In this document: piece by piece, positions 31,667-42,741 of the stretch
How the letters are laid out: the number at the start of each line of letters is the position of its first letter
How positions within the stretch are numbered: position 1 is the first letter of the stretch
Assembly (NCBI GenBank): GCA_933822405.4
Contig: CAKOGP040000435.1
Location: 1-64,000, forward strand
Length of the DNA stretch: 64,000 nucleotides
Origin: Cylindrotheca closterium
Taxonomy: Eukaryota > Bacillariophyta > Bacillariophyceae > Bacillariales > Bacillariaceae
Reading direction: 5' to 3'
Notes under the pieces: generated by a model
Database searches by the model: none
What the model was told of the DNA's origin: nothing
Seen by the model: the letters and a program-made list of their open reading frames with translations, nothing else
Position numbers and translations under genes: made by a program

Positions 31667-32914
31667 ATGTTCAAACGAGAAATGATAGATACGTCTCTCC
31701 TCTCGCCGCCACCAGCACCGGCAAGTAGAACAACAAAACCTAGTAATGATAATACTGCCACGACCATGTGTGGTGCCTGGAAGGCCAATGCCAGTTGCAG
31801 TTGTGGAAAAGTCAAGGCAAGGATTCAGACTCTTGACGACGACGAGGCCCCACCTCCGATGCGATTGGTATGTTACTGTCGAGATTGCCGTGGATACTTT
31901 GAGACACTGCTGAATCAAAGAAGAATGCAACTATCGCCGCAATTATCATCGTGCAAGACTTGTATGAATGTCAACAAGACTGGCAATGGCGCTGTTGGAG
32001 AAGAAGAGGAAGAAGTAGAAGAAGAGATGAATGAGGAGGCGGACGAAAGAAAAAGAGAACAAACGGATGCTTGGGTGATTGACGTGAGTTATTCTTGAAT
32101 AATATTATTGTTCGAGCCATCAGTACCTGGTACTGCATGATGAGTTTTGATCGATTCATTCTTCGTTCATTCATTCCATCATTTCTCAATGGTTTCCATA
32201 TATACGTACGTCGTCGATACTCTTATAGGAATGGGGAGGTGTGAATTGGACCTGCTTGTACCCAAGAGACATTCAAATGGTCCAAGGAACGGATTTGCTC
32301 AAGGTAGTCAAGATTCGACAAGGTTCCAAGATTCGACAAGTACATTCGACTTGCTGTCATTCTCCAATCTTTCGTATTGGTAGTGTTTCGCTGGTAAGTT
32401 GCATCATTGCTGTATTATGTGTTGTATTGAATTCAAATCATGATGATTGGAAATATGAAACGAATTCTTGGATCCAGCTTTTAAGGATCCTTTTTCGTCC
32501 GATGTTCCGTTGCCGTGTGACTGTGGCGAGACGTCGTGACTTGTGGCTAACTTTGTTTTTGTCATTCCACATTATATCTCGCAGCTTGTCAATTCCAATA
32601 TCATCGAGTCGGAGCAAGAAGACACAACAACAATTTTTCTTCTTCCTCCCATTCAGTATCGTATAATTGGGCGTCAGGCGTGGAAGAAAAGAAAGGTAAT
32701 GGAAAACAAAGTTGGAGGATCTACTATAGTACATCAAAAAAGCAACCAAATACTAGTACTACCGAAACCCAAAATGAGTTGGTCGGTTCCCTTTGGATGG
32801 TACTTTTGCATGCCCAAACGAATCCGAAGCGACCTCATGGAACCTATGCCTTTGGAGTTTGACGAGGAGGATCAAGTGGAAGTATTGAAAGACTTTCAGG
32901 AGGGTTCGAAGTAG
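31667..32914 (+). CDS. GFA/DUF6151-like zinc-binding protein
   Basis: Three exons, 31667-32083, 32229-32393 and 32585-32914, all joined in phase 0 (introns 145 and 191 nt, GTGAGT...ATAG and GTAAGT...GCAG); 303 residues. Motifs follow the GFA (glutathione-dependent formaldehyde-activating enzyme/CENP-V) fold: CSCGKV near 44, CYCRDCRGYFETL near 69, and, across the first splice, DAWVIDEWGG, then VHSTCCHSPIFRIGS near 180. The CYCxDC and HxTCC patterns fit the DUF6151 branch. These cysteines bind zinc. An acidic insert (EEEEEVEEEMNEEAD) sits between the first and second halves and two extra cysteines (CKTC) precede it. The C-terminus (WSVPFGWYFCMPKR) is extended. Function of the branch is unknown; despite its name, many GFA proteins are not shown to act on formaldehyde. 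Confidence 0.8.
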
Positions 32915-33565
32915 AGTAGACATTGTTGCATTGCGGAAGCATATTACAATATACAATATACCGGTATATCAAATAGATATATTAGCACTAACACATCTCG
33001 GTAGGTACCTGGTACGCTGATGGGTAAGATATACGAGTAGTCCTGTAATAGTATGGTATCTTATTTTGATCTTCCACGTACTTTGTGAGGCCATCACATC
33101 TTCAATATACGGACGGGCAGACAGATTTGCAAATACATGCTTAGGGCTAAAAAATCACACTCGTACTTCATCTTTGTTTTTGGCCAATCAAAATGGCGAA
33201 GATTATGACATCCTTGTTCGGCGGAATTTTGAAATTAACCATCTGTTACGGATTCCGGTTTACTGACTCACTTCTGTAGACGCTACGCAACCAAAGTACT
33301 ATGGCTACCCACGAATTACAGACACGCATGCGTCTTTCCAACAAACCATTCTTTTTTCCTGTTGATCCATCACTTGACAGACAAAGAAAGAAATTCGCAG
33401 CAATCTTTTCCCTGTTCCAACTCTTCTCATTGAAAAAAATTTCAGTCATCAGCTTTGTTCTCATTACTGTATTCATTGCATCGAAGCAGCTTCCAATCTC
33501 ACCCAAGAATCCAGTCTAACGCACACACGCACAGCATCAACAAAAGAAACATCATCATCATCATC
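32915..33565. other. Intergenic, 650 bp
   Basis: Starts with AT-rich sequence including TACCGGTATA at about 32958 and GGTACCTGGTAC at 33004. CATCAT repeats lie just before the next ATG. No gene is supported. Confidence 0.5.
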
Positions 33566-34123
33566 ATGTCCACGACACAAATCACCATGAACACGAACCG
33601 AACTCCAAGCTTGCTCCTCATTGCAGCAATGTCTGCCTTGAGCCCAGCGTATGCCTTTGCGTTTACGACATCTTTCTCTCACTCTGCTCACGCCAGTGCG
33701 ACCGCCCTTCATTTGAAATCCGGTCAAGGAAATCAATTGGTGGCTGCCTTCAATGCTGCCGCTGTCAAGAAGGATCATGACGATGATTTTGTTGCCGCTG
33801 CCACGAATGCTGTATTGGAACAACAAAAGCATGAGACCGCTCCTGCCAACCCAGAAGCTCGAAGCCTTGCAGCTCGTCTCTTTTCTTTAGATTTCAACAA
33901 CCATGCCAAGGATGATGTTGTATATTATCCATTGGTTGGATTCAAGATGGTTCATCATGAAGGTCGTGTCATTCCTCTGCCCACGAGCAGCACTGCCTGC
34001 TGTCAAATTCCAACTCGGGAACAAGCAGATCAAGAAGTCTACGGATGGTTCAGTCCTGCTTGCCATTTGGATTTATATTCGGAAGATATCTGTCACGGGC
34101 CTACAGAAGAAGCGTCATCATAG
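33566..34123 (+). CDS. Putative plastid- or secretory-pathway preprotein, unknown
   Basis: 185 residues from the ATG at 33566; the frame is open upstream but contains only leader-like sequence. Residues about 8-30 (RTPSLLLIAAMSALSPAYA) form a signal peptide followed by FAFTTSFSHSAH, a Phe-containing junction like diatom plastid presequences. The mature part has an Ala-rich helix (FNAAAVKKDHDDDFVAAATNA), then a compact C-terminal region with VVYYPLVGFKMVHHEGRVIP and cysteines in STACCQIP, SPACHLD and DICHGP. The four cysteines could pair or bind metal. No family recognised. No intron. Confidence 0.65.
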   Translation: MSTTQITMNTNRTPSLLLIAAMSALSPAYAFAFTTSFSHSAHASATALHLKSGQGNQLVAAFNAAAVKKDHDDDFVAAATNAVLEQQKHETAPANPEARSLAARLFSLDFNNHAKDDVVYYPLVGFKMVHHEGRVIPLPTSSTACCQIPTREQADQEVYGWFSPACHLDLYSEDICHGPTEEASS

Positions 34124-34567
34124 CTAGCCGCCATGGTTTGATGTACGTGAACTGTGGGGCCAGTCCAAGCAACACGTAAATGTAGTGCTCTTGGTGCCCA
34201 TGTAGAAGTAACCAGATGCTACTGTAACTATCAATTATAATTCAAACAAGAGTATCTCTGATTATTTTTGTGCTGTATTATAACATTCTTCCAATTCATA
34301 TTCATGGTGAGCGCTGTGAAGGAACAATATAAATCGCCCCAGAGATCTTCCACGATTCACTATTTTTTTACGACTGAGGCTATCATTGATCAGAATTAGA
34401 CTTTAGTTTCAAAGCCATGCCGTGAGAGAATGAAATGCTGAAATGAGCAATCGAAAGTGTTTCATTATATTGTTATGTGTGCTTGTGCGTGTGTGCGTGT
34501 GTGTGTGTGTGTGTCGTGGTGTAGTATGCAAACTAATGCAACAATTGACGTCTTCTTCTTCTTCTTC
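34124..34567. other. Intergenic, 444 bp, with GT microsatellite
   Basis: Between convergent genes. A GT/GTGC microsatellite spans about 34485-34514, and CTT repeats at 34549-34570 run into the 3' end of the minus-strand gene. No gene seen. Confidence 0.6.
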
Positions 34568-36052
34568 TTACAAGACTACCTCCCACGGCCGCTCTTCCCA
34601 CTTAAATCCACTTGTCTTGAAGTGCCCCCGCTTTGTGAAATGCTTCTTTCCCAACCCCATGTGAAAGACGTGACCTCCTTCAAAGCTTTCCCATTTGGTT
34701 GAAGACGATGATTCCAGCTCTTCTTCTTTGCCAAAGGTAAATGCGAATGGCTTGGCTTTTGGACGAGAAATGAGCTTTGGTTCGTATTCTTCGTCGTCTT
34801 CGTCGCTGGGTGCATCCTCTTCGTCACTGAGCCCATCTTCTATTTGACTTTCTCCAATTTGGAAAAGGCCGAAAAGTGGACCCCTGCTGTTTTCAGCTTC
34901 CTCCTTGGTCGTGGTGGTGATATCGATAACGAAACGAGAAGGTGGTGCCAGATGGCCACTAGACTTTAGAATGCCAGAAGTCTTGTTGCTGGTCATGACG
35001 GAAACAGAGTAATTCAGAGAATCCTCATTGTCATCTACCGAATACTCATCTTCCCACTTGTCGACACCACCAGTGACGGACTTCTTCTTGTTGGCTTCCT
35101 CGTCTCGCTTCTTTTGGAGCTCCAGTTGCTTTTGGAGCTTTTCCTCGTGCTCCTTGCGTTCGTTTTCTCGTCGTCGTTGTTGCAACCGTTTTTGTAAGAG
35201 CTCTTCTTGTTCTCGTCGCATCTCATCATATTGTAAACGTTGTTGCTGTTCGGCAGCATGCCCTTGTTTGTACATGCGCATTCGTGCAATGCTGCTCTTG
35301 ATGTCGATACCCTTCATCATTTGGGCCATCTTTTGAGAAGAATTGTAGTTGTGCTCCTTACGAACGACATCGGGAGCAAAGTTGCCATCGGCATCGAACT
35401 CTCTCATGGTCAGAACGGAAACGGAATACGTGTCTTCTTGGCTTGGTGTGTGCTTGGTCGAAGAGGAAGGTCCATAGTCCTTGTGGGGTTCAGTGATCTC
35501 GTTTTCTTTAGTCTTGTCTTGTTGGGTCTTAGTAGTAGAAGTGATTGGCTTGTCTTGTTCTGACTCATCCTCGAGTTCATCATAGCCAAGATCATACACC
35601 ACAGTTTCAAAGAACTGTTCCCGCACTGGGTTGCGGCGTAGGAGCCGATTCTTCTTCTGTTTCTTCCTGTTAGTCTTCGTCCGTTTCTCGGATGCAATAG
35701 AGTTGTTATCGGTGGTCTCGATCGCAATTGGCACAGTCTTCGTGTCCGGTCGAATTGTATCGATAACCGGTGCTTGGTGTGGGCCGTGCTTTTCGCTCTG
35801 AGACGAGTCAGTAGTAGTCGAATCTGTATTGATTCTCTCAATGTCGCCGTATACCATGATCTTGCTGGTCATCTGACGGAACAGAGAAGTATCTTTGGAC
35901 TTGGAAGACTGACCCTTTGACTTGTTGATGGGATCATGCTGATCATCATTGTTCTTTTTTGGTGCTGCTGCGTCCAGTGTCGTATCCTCGCCACAGGAAA
36001 ACATGGTCCGCCATTGGTGGACGGCCTTTTCAACATATAGCTTGGTCTTCAT
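34568..36052 (-). CDS. Charged coiled-coil protein of unknown function
   Basis: 494 residues, no intron. The N-terminus (MKTKLYVEKAVHQWRTMFSC) is helix-like without a signal peptide. Residues about 130-145 are very basic (RTKTNRKKQKKNRLLRR), possibly a nuclear signal. Two copies of a short motif occur: EDTYSVSVLTM near 217 and EDSLNYSVSVMTS near 348. Between them, residues about 251-325 form a Glu/Gln/Lys/Arg coiled coil (EEKLQKQLELQKKRDEEANK). The C-terminus is acidic (LSDEEDAPSDEDDEEYEP) and ends in a conserved-looking block with KPFAFTFGKEEE, GGHVFHMGLGKK and WEERPWEVVL. I recognise no family; the repeated YSVSV(L/M)T motif suggests a lineage-specific protein. Confidence 0.75.
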   Translation of the reverse strand: MKTKLYVEKAVHQWRTMFSCGEDTTLDAAAPKKNNDDQHDPINKSKGQSSKSKDTSLFRQMTSKIMVYGDIERINTDSTTTDSSQSEKHGPHQAPVIDTIRPDTKTVPIAIETTDNNSIASEKRTKTNRKKQKKNRLLRRNPVREQFFETVVYDLGYDELEDESEQDKPITSTTKTQQDKTKENEITEPHKDYGPSSSTKHTPSQEDTYSVSVLTMREFDADGNFAPDVVRKEHNYNSSQKMAQMMKGIDIKSSIARMRMYKQGHAAEQQQRLQYDEMRREQEELLQKRLQQRRRENERKEHEEKLQKQLELQKKRDEEANKKKSVTGGVDKWEDEYSVDDNEDSLNYSVSVMTSNKTSGILKSSGHLAPPSRFVIDITTTTKEEAENSRGPLFGLFQIGESQIEDGLSDEEDAPSDEDDEEYEPKLISRPKAKPFAFTFGKEEELESSSSTKWESFEGGHVFHMGLGKKHFTKRGHFKTSGFKWEERPWEVVL

Positions 36053-36688
36053 GGTTGAAAGGCAAATATGCTTCTTGAAATGTTTTGTGATGAAACTTTA
36101 TCCAACAGTCGATTGTCACATTTTTCCTTCCAATAATTCACATTGCAAGTCTTGTGATCAGTCGGTTTTGGAGAAACGAGTGGCGAAAAAGTGAGTCGGA
36201 TGGCAGCCTGTTGGCAAGTCCGCTTGGTCGTGTACAAGTAGATTGTACGTGACTCCCGTACCAATCTTTTTCATTCGGACGACGATGCGACACTGGAACA
36301 TCCGCCAAAACAAGGATGCTCACAAGATCATCAAACTGATTGGAATCGGAATGGCACAATTTTAAAGATGATAATGATTGACCGTCCTTTGCTTGTTGTG
36401 TCAGCACGGAAAGCTTCCAATTGAGCCTTCAATCTTTATACCAACAATTCCCACAAGCGCTAGGAGTACTTGAGAGAATGATGAACTTGCGCTTGCATTT
36501 CGAAACGACTCCATCATGAGGATATTAGACGGCTGATTAATTCATTCATTCTACATGATGCACAGTGATACAATACAAAAAATGATGGGGAAAATGGCAG
36601 TGCCTCCTACGAAACCAAAAGCATGAATGCACCCGCATATACATGATTGGTGTTCATCTGTTCTACCTATTTGCCGAGGCGCAAACTT
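36053..36688. other. Intergenic, 636 bp
   Basis: Upstream of the coiled-coil gene and downstream of the next minus-strand gene. No coding signal, RNA or repeat worth naming was seen. Confidence 0.5.
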
Positions 36689-39600
36689 TTACTCGAATTT
36701 GCTGGACGCCCCATTGGTGCTTCCTTGTGCCAACCATCTCAGCATGTCAACAGAGATTCCTTCGAAAAAATCAGCATCCTTGGGTATTGCGGTGACTGCC
36801 AAGATGGATTCGACGCTTGTGGAGACTCCCCTCTCAAGTTTGAGGGATTGGTGACCTGGACGATTGTCATTGGTGTACAGCCAAACGTCGACTGCCATGC
36901 CCTTGACCCCTTCCTCTGGATCCCATAGAATGACTTCACCATTTTGTATCTTTGCGCTTCTCACGAACTGGTTCCACCCGGAACAATAATTCTTCCGGCC
37001 TTGCTTTCCAGCCGAACAGTTACCAATGAGAACGCTCTTTCCATGATTTTGCTTGAACTTGAAACCGGAAATCTTCTTGCCGGGTCCTGGTACCCACCGA
37101 CCAATCGCCCCTGCAACTGGAGTCTTGCTAAACTGTTCCACCAATCTGCCAGAGGAGCCTGGTTCATACACTGAAGAAAGAAAGAGAAAAAGCAATGAGA
37201 ATGGCACATCGTCAAATGAATGAATCAGTCCAAACGACTTCAGAACAAGAATTCGATACATACCGAGATAACAAGCCCCGCCTTCAGGACAGGGCGCTTC
37301 CATGGCAGATGGATACCCTTCTTTTGGTTCGCGTACTGGAATGGAATTAACATCTTCCATTGTTTGGGATACATCCTCCGCCGGCTTGTCTTCCTTGGCA
37401 AAAACAGAAGCGACTGCAGGAGATGGAAGCGCAGTAGATGCTGCCTTATTGGGACTGGATGCTGATACGCCAGAGTTGTGGACCAAGCTATTAAAGGTGG
37501 CCACGGCTCCCATCTTTTTGGCTTGCTTGGACCACTTGCGAGCTCGTAGAGTTTGATAATCAAAGTTGGCACCCTTGGGCAGACATGCAATCGCATCCAG
37601 TCCAGCCGTTTCGAATTGAATCCCAGGGACCTTTTCACAAATGGCATCCCCCCCATTGTTTTGATAGGTGTAGAATTCTATTGGCATGCCATATTTGGTC
37701 AACGTAATGACCGTTCCATTCATGGACTTGGCAGCCTTGACAAACTGACTCCATCCCTTGAAGCTGAATTGAAACAAGAAGAAGAAAAAAAAAGGATAAA
37801 TGCAGTGTCAGAAATGATGGTTTCCATTATTGACATTTCACTTCACTTCATTCAAAACAACATGATAACCACTCACTAATTGGATGGACTCTGTTGACAT
37901 TCCGTCGCACAATTTCCAATAAACTCATTGGAACCCAACCCTTGGGCTTGTTTGAAATCGGTAATATCCGTAGAGGACCAGACTCCGACCGCATGGTCCA
38001 TGGGAGTTTCGGAATAATAAATATTGAGTTTGGCATTGCCAGCATCCTGTTCGTCATATACCAAGTAACAGGCTCCAACTCCATTCAAGATGGATAGTAC
38101 TTGATCGTCCGCTGGAGACTGAGGAGGTGCCGACGATGCCTCTGCAGTAGTAGTAGCAGTAGTAGTAGCAGTAGTAGTAGCAGCATTACCACCAGTAGCT
38201 ACATCTTGTTCGTGTTCCTTGTATCCAGGAATCTCCGGTGTCACATCCAAGGGCGGCGATGAGTCATTGCCTTGTGTCTCGACCACTCCTGGTGATGATA
38301 AAGAGGAAGGTTCGGGCACGTACTTTCCAGTGGAAACATCCTCTGGCATGGAAGTTAGTGGTGGCGCTTGAGGTGTTTGCGGTGCTGTCGTTTGAGCACC
38401 AGCAGTAGCAGCAACAGCAACAGTTGGTGATGCCTTGTGAGCCGAGGGTGGTTCCAATGGAACGGCTTCCTTTCGGAGTGTCCCATTGCCACCAGGAGTT
38501 GGTTCGGGTTTCATCGCATTATCTTGGTGTTGATGATGATATTTCTTGACCTGTTGCGCATTGGGTGTACTAGGAGCATGTCCATCCGTTTCTTGTTGGA
38601 GTACACGACGTTGGGCCTTGGTGGTAGTTTTGGGTGGTGACAAGGCAGGTGGTTCGGCAATGTTGGAAACTTGTGCCTTGAGATTGGGAGTGGCAGGTGG
38701 TGGTGCTGCTGACACATAAGGTGGCTCGGTGGTGGACAATTCGGCATTTTCCGTTCCAGGTGATGGCCTCGCTGGCTTTTTGGCCGAGGTGGGAGGCGAT
38801 CGTGCCGGAGGTTCTTCTCTTCGATTACCATTCTTATCTTGAAGTACAGCATACCCACCTTCCGGTGGTTCCAATGGTCCGGTGTCTCCATCCTCGTCTC
38901 GTTCGGAATCTGGCTTTTTGGGACCAAACGTACTAGCATCATCAGTGGTTGGTGGTTGTGCCAAATTGAGTAGGTGATGATATAGATCGGATGCTGGTGG
39001 ATAATACGGTTCCTTTCCTTCGTTTCTGGATTGCAAATGTTCGGGTATGGAACTACTCGAAATGGGCGACGACGATGACGACGAGGAAGATCCTTGTCGT
39101 CGTCGTTGTTGTTGTTGGTGTTGTTGTTCTCCCATGATTGTATCCTTGTCGTGAAAAGTCAATTGACGTTTGGATGGGGCGGCGGCAACCTCCTCCTCAT
39201 GAGTAGTGATGGGAATCTTGTACAAGTCTTGTTCACAAGTCAATGTCCCATCCTTTTTCCATGTCCGCATAAGATCCAAGGATCCCAAATATTCAATAGG
39301 ATCATGGTGATTGCCAATATTCTTATTGGAAAGAAAGAATTGTGGATATTCCTTTGAAATTTTGGAAATCTTGGTCAATTCCCGAGTCTTTTCGGGTTTG
39401 CTTTCCGCCAGTACAATAAACGGCAAGATTCCAATTTGTTTGCAAAAGACCATGGCATCGTCTTGATCAATGGCCTGTTGATTGGTGGACGGTTTCATGC
39501 TACAAAGTACCATCAATCGTCGGCGAGAATTTGGCCTTGTTGTTGGTGGTGTCGCTGTTGTAATAGGGGTAGTAGTTGAAGTAGTATTGGAAATGGGTGC

Positions 39601-40194
39601 CGTCATGACACTGCTGTCGGTACTAATGGCATCGGATGGTTCTGGCGTAGTAGTAGTAGTAGTAGTAGTATTTGTGGCAGCCGCAGCAGTAGCAGCAGTA
39701 GTAGTGGCTGTAGTGGCTGTAGTAGTATGGGATGGTGGTTGCAAGGCAGCGATATCTTCGTCCAAACCTTCATCTGTGGATTGAGAACGGCGCGACTTTT
39801 GTAGCAAGGGAGGCATTGTAGTTTCCAAATTGGGGGAGACAGTAGTAATGTCTTCGTTAGTGTTGGTTGCGACATGAACCACAGTATCCTCTCCCTTTTC
39901 GTTTTCCTGTTCTTCTTCTTCAAATTCCGAAGTGAATTCCGCTTCAAAGGAATCTTCCACGCTAGTAGTAGTAGTAGTAGTGGTAGCATTCTTAGCGTTA
40001 TTATTGTTGGCGACAGCATTCACGTTACTACTATTCTGCTTGCTGGCGGGGCGTTGTTGAAAGGTATAATTGAGAGCATTCTCCACAGCTTCCGCGTTGA
40101 GCAAGACCAAGTATTTAATGACTCCACGCAGCTCGGAATCAGACAGCTGTTCAATTTGCTGATAGATTCCTTGATCATCAAGAGTGGCATTCAT
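36689..40194 (-). CDS. Large protein with thioredoxin-like region and two copies of an unnamed domain
   Basis: Exons 40194-37877, 37763-37264 and 37170-36689 (introns 37764-37876 and 37171-37263, both GT-AG) give 1099 residues. Residues about 1-50 are a helical head; 221-325 resemble a thioredoxin/glutaredoxin-type fold of the SH3BGR kind (RRLMVLCSMKPS, FCKQIGILPFIVL, YPQFFL, IEYLGSLDLM; no CxxC), which is tentative. Residues 325-700 are low complexity with repeated EPPxxSPP and Thr/Ala runs. The C-terminal third has two copies of one domain: (V/G)GACYLVY ... (F/L)IGNC ... NY.(K/S)GW.QFV(K/R)(A/S)AK..NG ... (Y/L)YTNDN or FYTYQNN ... (L/V)DAIACLPK or ILAVTAIPK. The first splice restores NYFKGWSQF and the second ACYLVYEPG, both confirmed by the other copy. 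Function unknown; no signal peptide or membrane helix. Confidence 0.82.
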
Positions 40195-40197
40195 GAT

Positions 40198-40229
<32 letters not shown>

Positions 40230-40350
40230 AGATTGATTGATTGGTATACTATCGTTGATCGAATCGATGGGGATGATCGATTGATTGATTGATATATTGA
40301 TTGATATATTGTTGATTGATATACTGAATTCAACAGTATTCTACAATGCA
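40195..40350. repeat. GATT/TGAT tetranucleotide repeats in the 5' leader
   Basis: Directly upstream of the ATG at 40194 (minus-strand gene) the sequence is (GATT)n at about 40198-40243, then again at 40276-40320 with ATAT interruptions, ending in a small GCAAT run (40346-40361). These lie in the presumed 5' UTR. Confidence 0.9.
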
Positions 40351-40815
40351 ATGCAATGCAATATAATACAAGACAATGAATGAATGGCCTGTTCAATACA
40401 AATAGACTTTATCCAAACGCGGTACAAGTATATTATTACCGGTATGTTCAAGACCAACTTCATAAAAACGGTATTTTTTCGTTTCGTTTATTCGTTTCGT
40501 GTGTCAATAAATTTCAAAACTGTTGGGCACGCGGACTAACGGCCGACCGACTTGATGGTCAAAGGAGTCGAATATTGCAAAGGAGTCGACTGCACTGACT
40601 TACTCTCAGCAAAGAACGTCTCTGTGCTGACTTGGTTTCCCTTCTCAAAAACACCCACCCACCCACTCGCACGTCAAGCACGGAAGTAATAGAAGCTCCG
40701 ATATTGCGCTAGTTTTGTACATTTCCTTCTCCTTCCTTCTTTTAGCAGACATCATAAACATTTGGAAGCTCAAAACAGACAAAACAAAACAAAACAAAAC
40801 AAACGCACTTCAAAA
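40351..40815. promoter_or_regulatory. Divergent intergenic region
   Basis: Remaining part of the 621-bp divergent region between the two-domain gene (minus) and the preprotein gene (plus). A CAAAA repeat at about 40779-40800 stands just before the plus-strand ATG. An ACCGGTA motif is at 40438. No gene is seen. Confidence 0.5.
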
Positions 40816-41655
40816 ATGTCCTTTCAGCGTTCTACTACACATACCAGTATTCTTGCCTTCACTGCTGTGATGATGATGATTCTAACACTGTCATTAACAA
40901 GCCAGAACGGAGGAGGAGTTGATGCCTTTGTTTCTTCTCCTCATTCTGCTGCTGTTCGTTCCACGTTTACTACTCCTTCCTTCCAATGCAAATCCAAATC
41001 CCCCGTTTCTTCTTCTTCTTCTCCTTCCTCCTCCCAATTGAACTTCTTTTCAGGATACGAAATGGGTGGAACGGATGCTGTGAACAATGAACGCAAGAAT
41101 AAGAGTGGAAATACTGGTAGAACTATTAGTAAGAACAACAAGGACGAGGCTGCCAATACTGCTGGATCATTGGATGAAACAGAAGACCCTCTCTTCCTTG
41201 CCAGTCTCATCACCAAGGGAATCATCATTCTAATCATCAAGACGGCGAAGGACATTGTCAATTATCCACCCAATCTATTGGATCAATACAATCGTTATCA
41301 GCAAATGCGCAATCAAGAGATTGCCAACAACAATAGCAACATTCAACTTCAACAACAACAAGCAGAAGAAAAAGAAAAAGAATTGGAGGACCCTGCCATG
41401 GTCATGTCAGCAAAAATGGAACCAACTGAGTCTGACACTGACACTACAACAACTTCTACTCCTACTACTACTCCTTCTCCATATATGCCACTTCCCATTG
41501 AACTCACCAAGACCAATCCATTCATTCTATTGGCCAAGTTTGTGGGTGTCTTGACCTACAAGACCATGCACGATGCCATTTATTATCCAGCTCTATGGAT
41601 CAATGATTTTCTTCATCCACCGCACAACGATGATGATGCGTATTATTACTATTAA
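40816..41655 (+). CDS. Putative plastid- or secretory-pathway preprotein with two hydrophobic segments, unknown
   Basis: 279 residues from the ATG at 40816, preceded by a CAAAA-rich leader. Residues about 12-40 form a signal peptide (ILAFTAVMMMILTLSLTS) ending near GVDAFVSSPHS, whose Ala-Phe junction resembles diatom plastid presequences. A Ser-rich stretch follows. Two similar segments occur: FLASLITKGIIILIIKTAKDIVNYPPNLL and, nearer the C-terminus, NPFILLAKFVGVLTYKTMHDAIYYPALW, each a hydrophobic helix followed by (K/M)(D/H)(I/A)(V/I)(N/Y)YP; they look like an internal duplication. Between them is a Gln/Glu-rich and Thr-rich linker. It ends in HNDDDAYYYY. No family recognised. No intron. 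Confidence 0.65.
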   Translation: MSFQRSTTHTSILAFTAVMMMILTLSLTSQNGGGVDAFVSSPHSAAVRSTFTTPSFQCKSKSPVSSSSSPSSSQLNFFSGYEMGGTDAVNNERKNKSGNTGRTISKNNKDEAANTAGSLDETEDPLFLASLITKGIIILIIKTAKDIVNYPPNLLDQYNRYQQMRNQEIANNNSNIQLQQQQAEEKEKELEDPAMVMSAKMEPTESDTDTTTTSTPTTTPSPYMPLPIELTKTNPFILLAKFVGVLTYKTMHDAIYYPALWINDFLHPPHNDDDAYYYY

Positions 41656-42741
41656 AGAACCATAGTGGGAATGGATGGAAATGATTGGAGTGGAGCGGAT
41701 TGGAGGATCCCACCATTGCTTTGCATACCATGGAGCTGAAACCCATCATCATCGTCGCCGCGTGAAAGAGTGTGCGATTGCTTGGGAATCATAATTTGCT
41801 GGACACAACGAATATCATATTGTACCCGAAGAAGGCAACAGAGACGACAAACGAGCCACGAACGAAAACGACGAAAGCGAACTGTATCCGATGCACTATA
41901 TTCAATATCCGAGGCATGAACGAAAGACAAACAAGAAAAACGCAAAAGACTTTTCCATTGATTTTATATTCTATCTATGCATATACATAACTTCAACTTT
42001 CATGACGCGAACTTAAGACACAACACGAATCATCATCGAAAAAGGGGAAAAGGAAAAGAGTTGAGATGATCATGGAAGCCTCTTGCATATTCGATATAGT
42101 AAGTATACAGTTCTTTACTTCTATAATGCATACTATATATGCGGTATATACATATTATAATACATCGTATGATAACATATAATAATACTACGATACTCAT
42201 ATATACGGTAGCCTTGTATGTGTATGCAATGGCTTTTATCCTATAGGGTGGTGCGAACAATCAGTCAGAATAAGCCAACTCGATCATCGGTGCAAGTAGT
42301 CACTATAGGTCAGTAGATCACTAGATCACTCTTTATCCAACTCCGAATCAATCAGTCAACAGTATAATGATGAATAATTATGATATTTCAGCATTCACGA
42401 GTAAAGGATGTCTGCAATGGGTTTTGCATATAATGGAATTTATTGTAATAAATAATAATAATAATGATTCAAAATCTACGTTGTCTATAATCGCCTTTTT
42501 TATATCCAACCCTACATTAGTTGACATCTCCTTATTGTCGTGTCAAGAAGGAGTCGCTGATAACAATTCTCCAATTGAACAATTCAGAGCATACTCTCTG
42601 TGCGGTGTCTTCTCGTTCGTCACTAGGAGTCGCTGATTCACTCACTCACTCAGTCGATCATTGCCAATCGATCAAAAGAAACACACTCGCTCGTCAATTA
42701 CTCACTCACTCACTCACTCACTCACTCACTCACTATAGTAG
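41656..42741. other. Intergenic, 1.1 kb
   Basis: Contains AT-rich dinucleotide-like sequence (about 42100-42215) and a (ACTC)n microsatellite at 42701-42734 that abuts the 3' end of the next gene. A minus-strand open frame at 41652-41945 is not supported by any feature. Confidence 0.5.
42701..42734. repeat. (ACTC)n microsatellite
   Basis: Eight tetranucleotide units, ending seven bases from the stop codon of the minus-strand RidA-like gene, hence in its 3' UTR. Confidence 0.9.

Noticed and set aside
41652..41945. Minus-strand frame overlapping the end of the preprotein gene at 40816
   Set aside because: Some protein-like composition (Gln/Ser and a DDDD run), but no domain, no signal peptide and overlap with a better gene; not enough to call.
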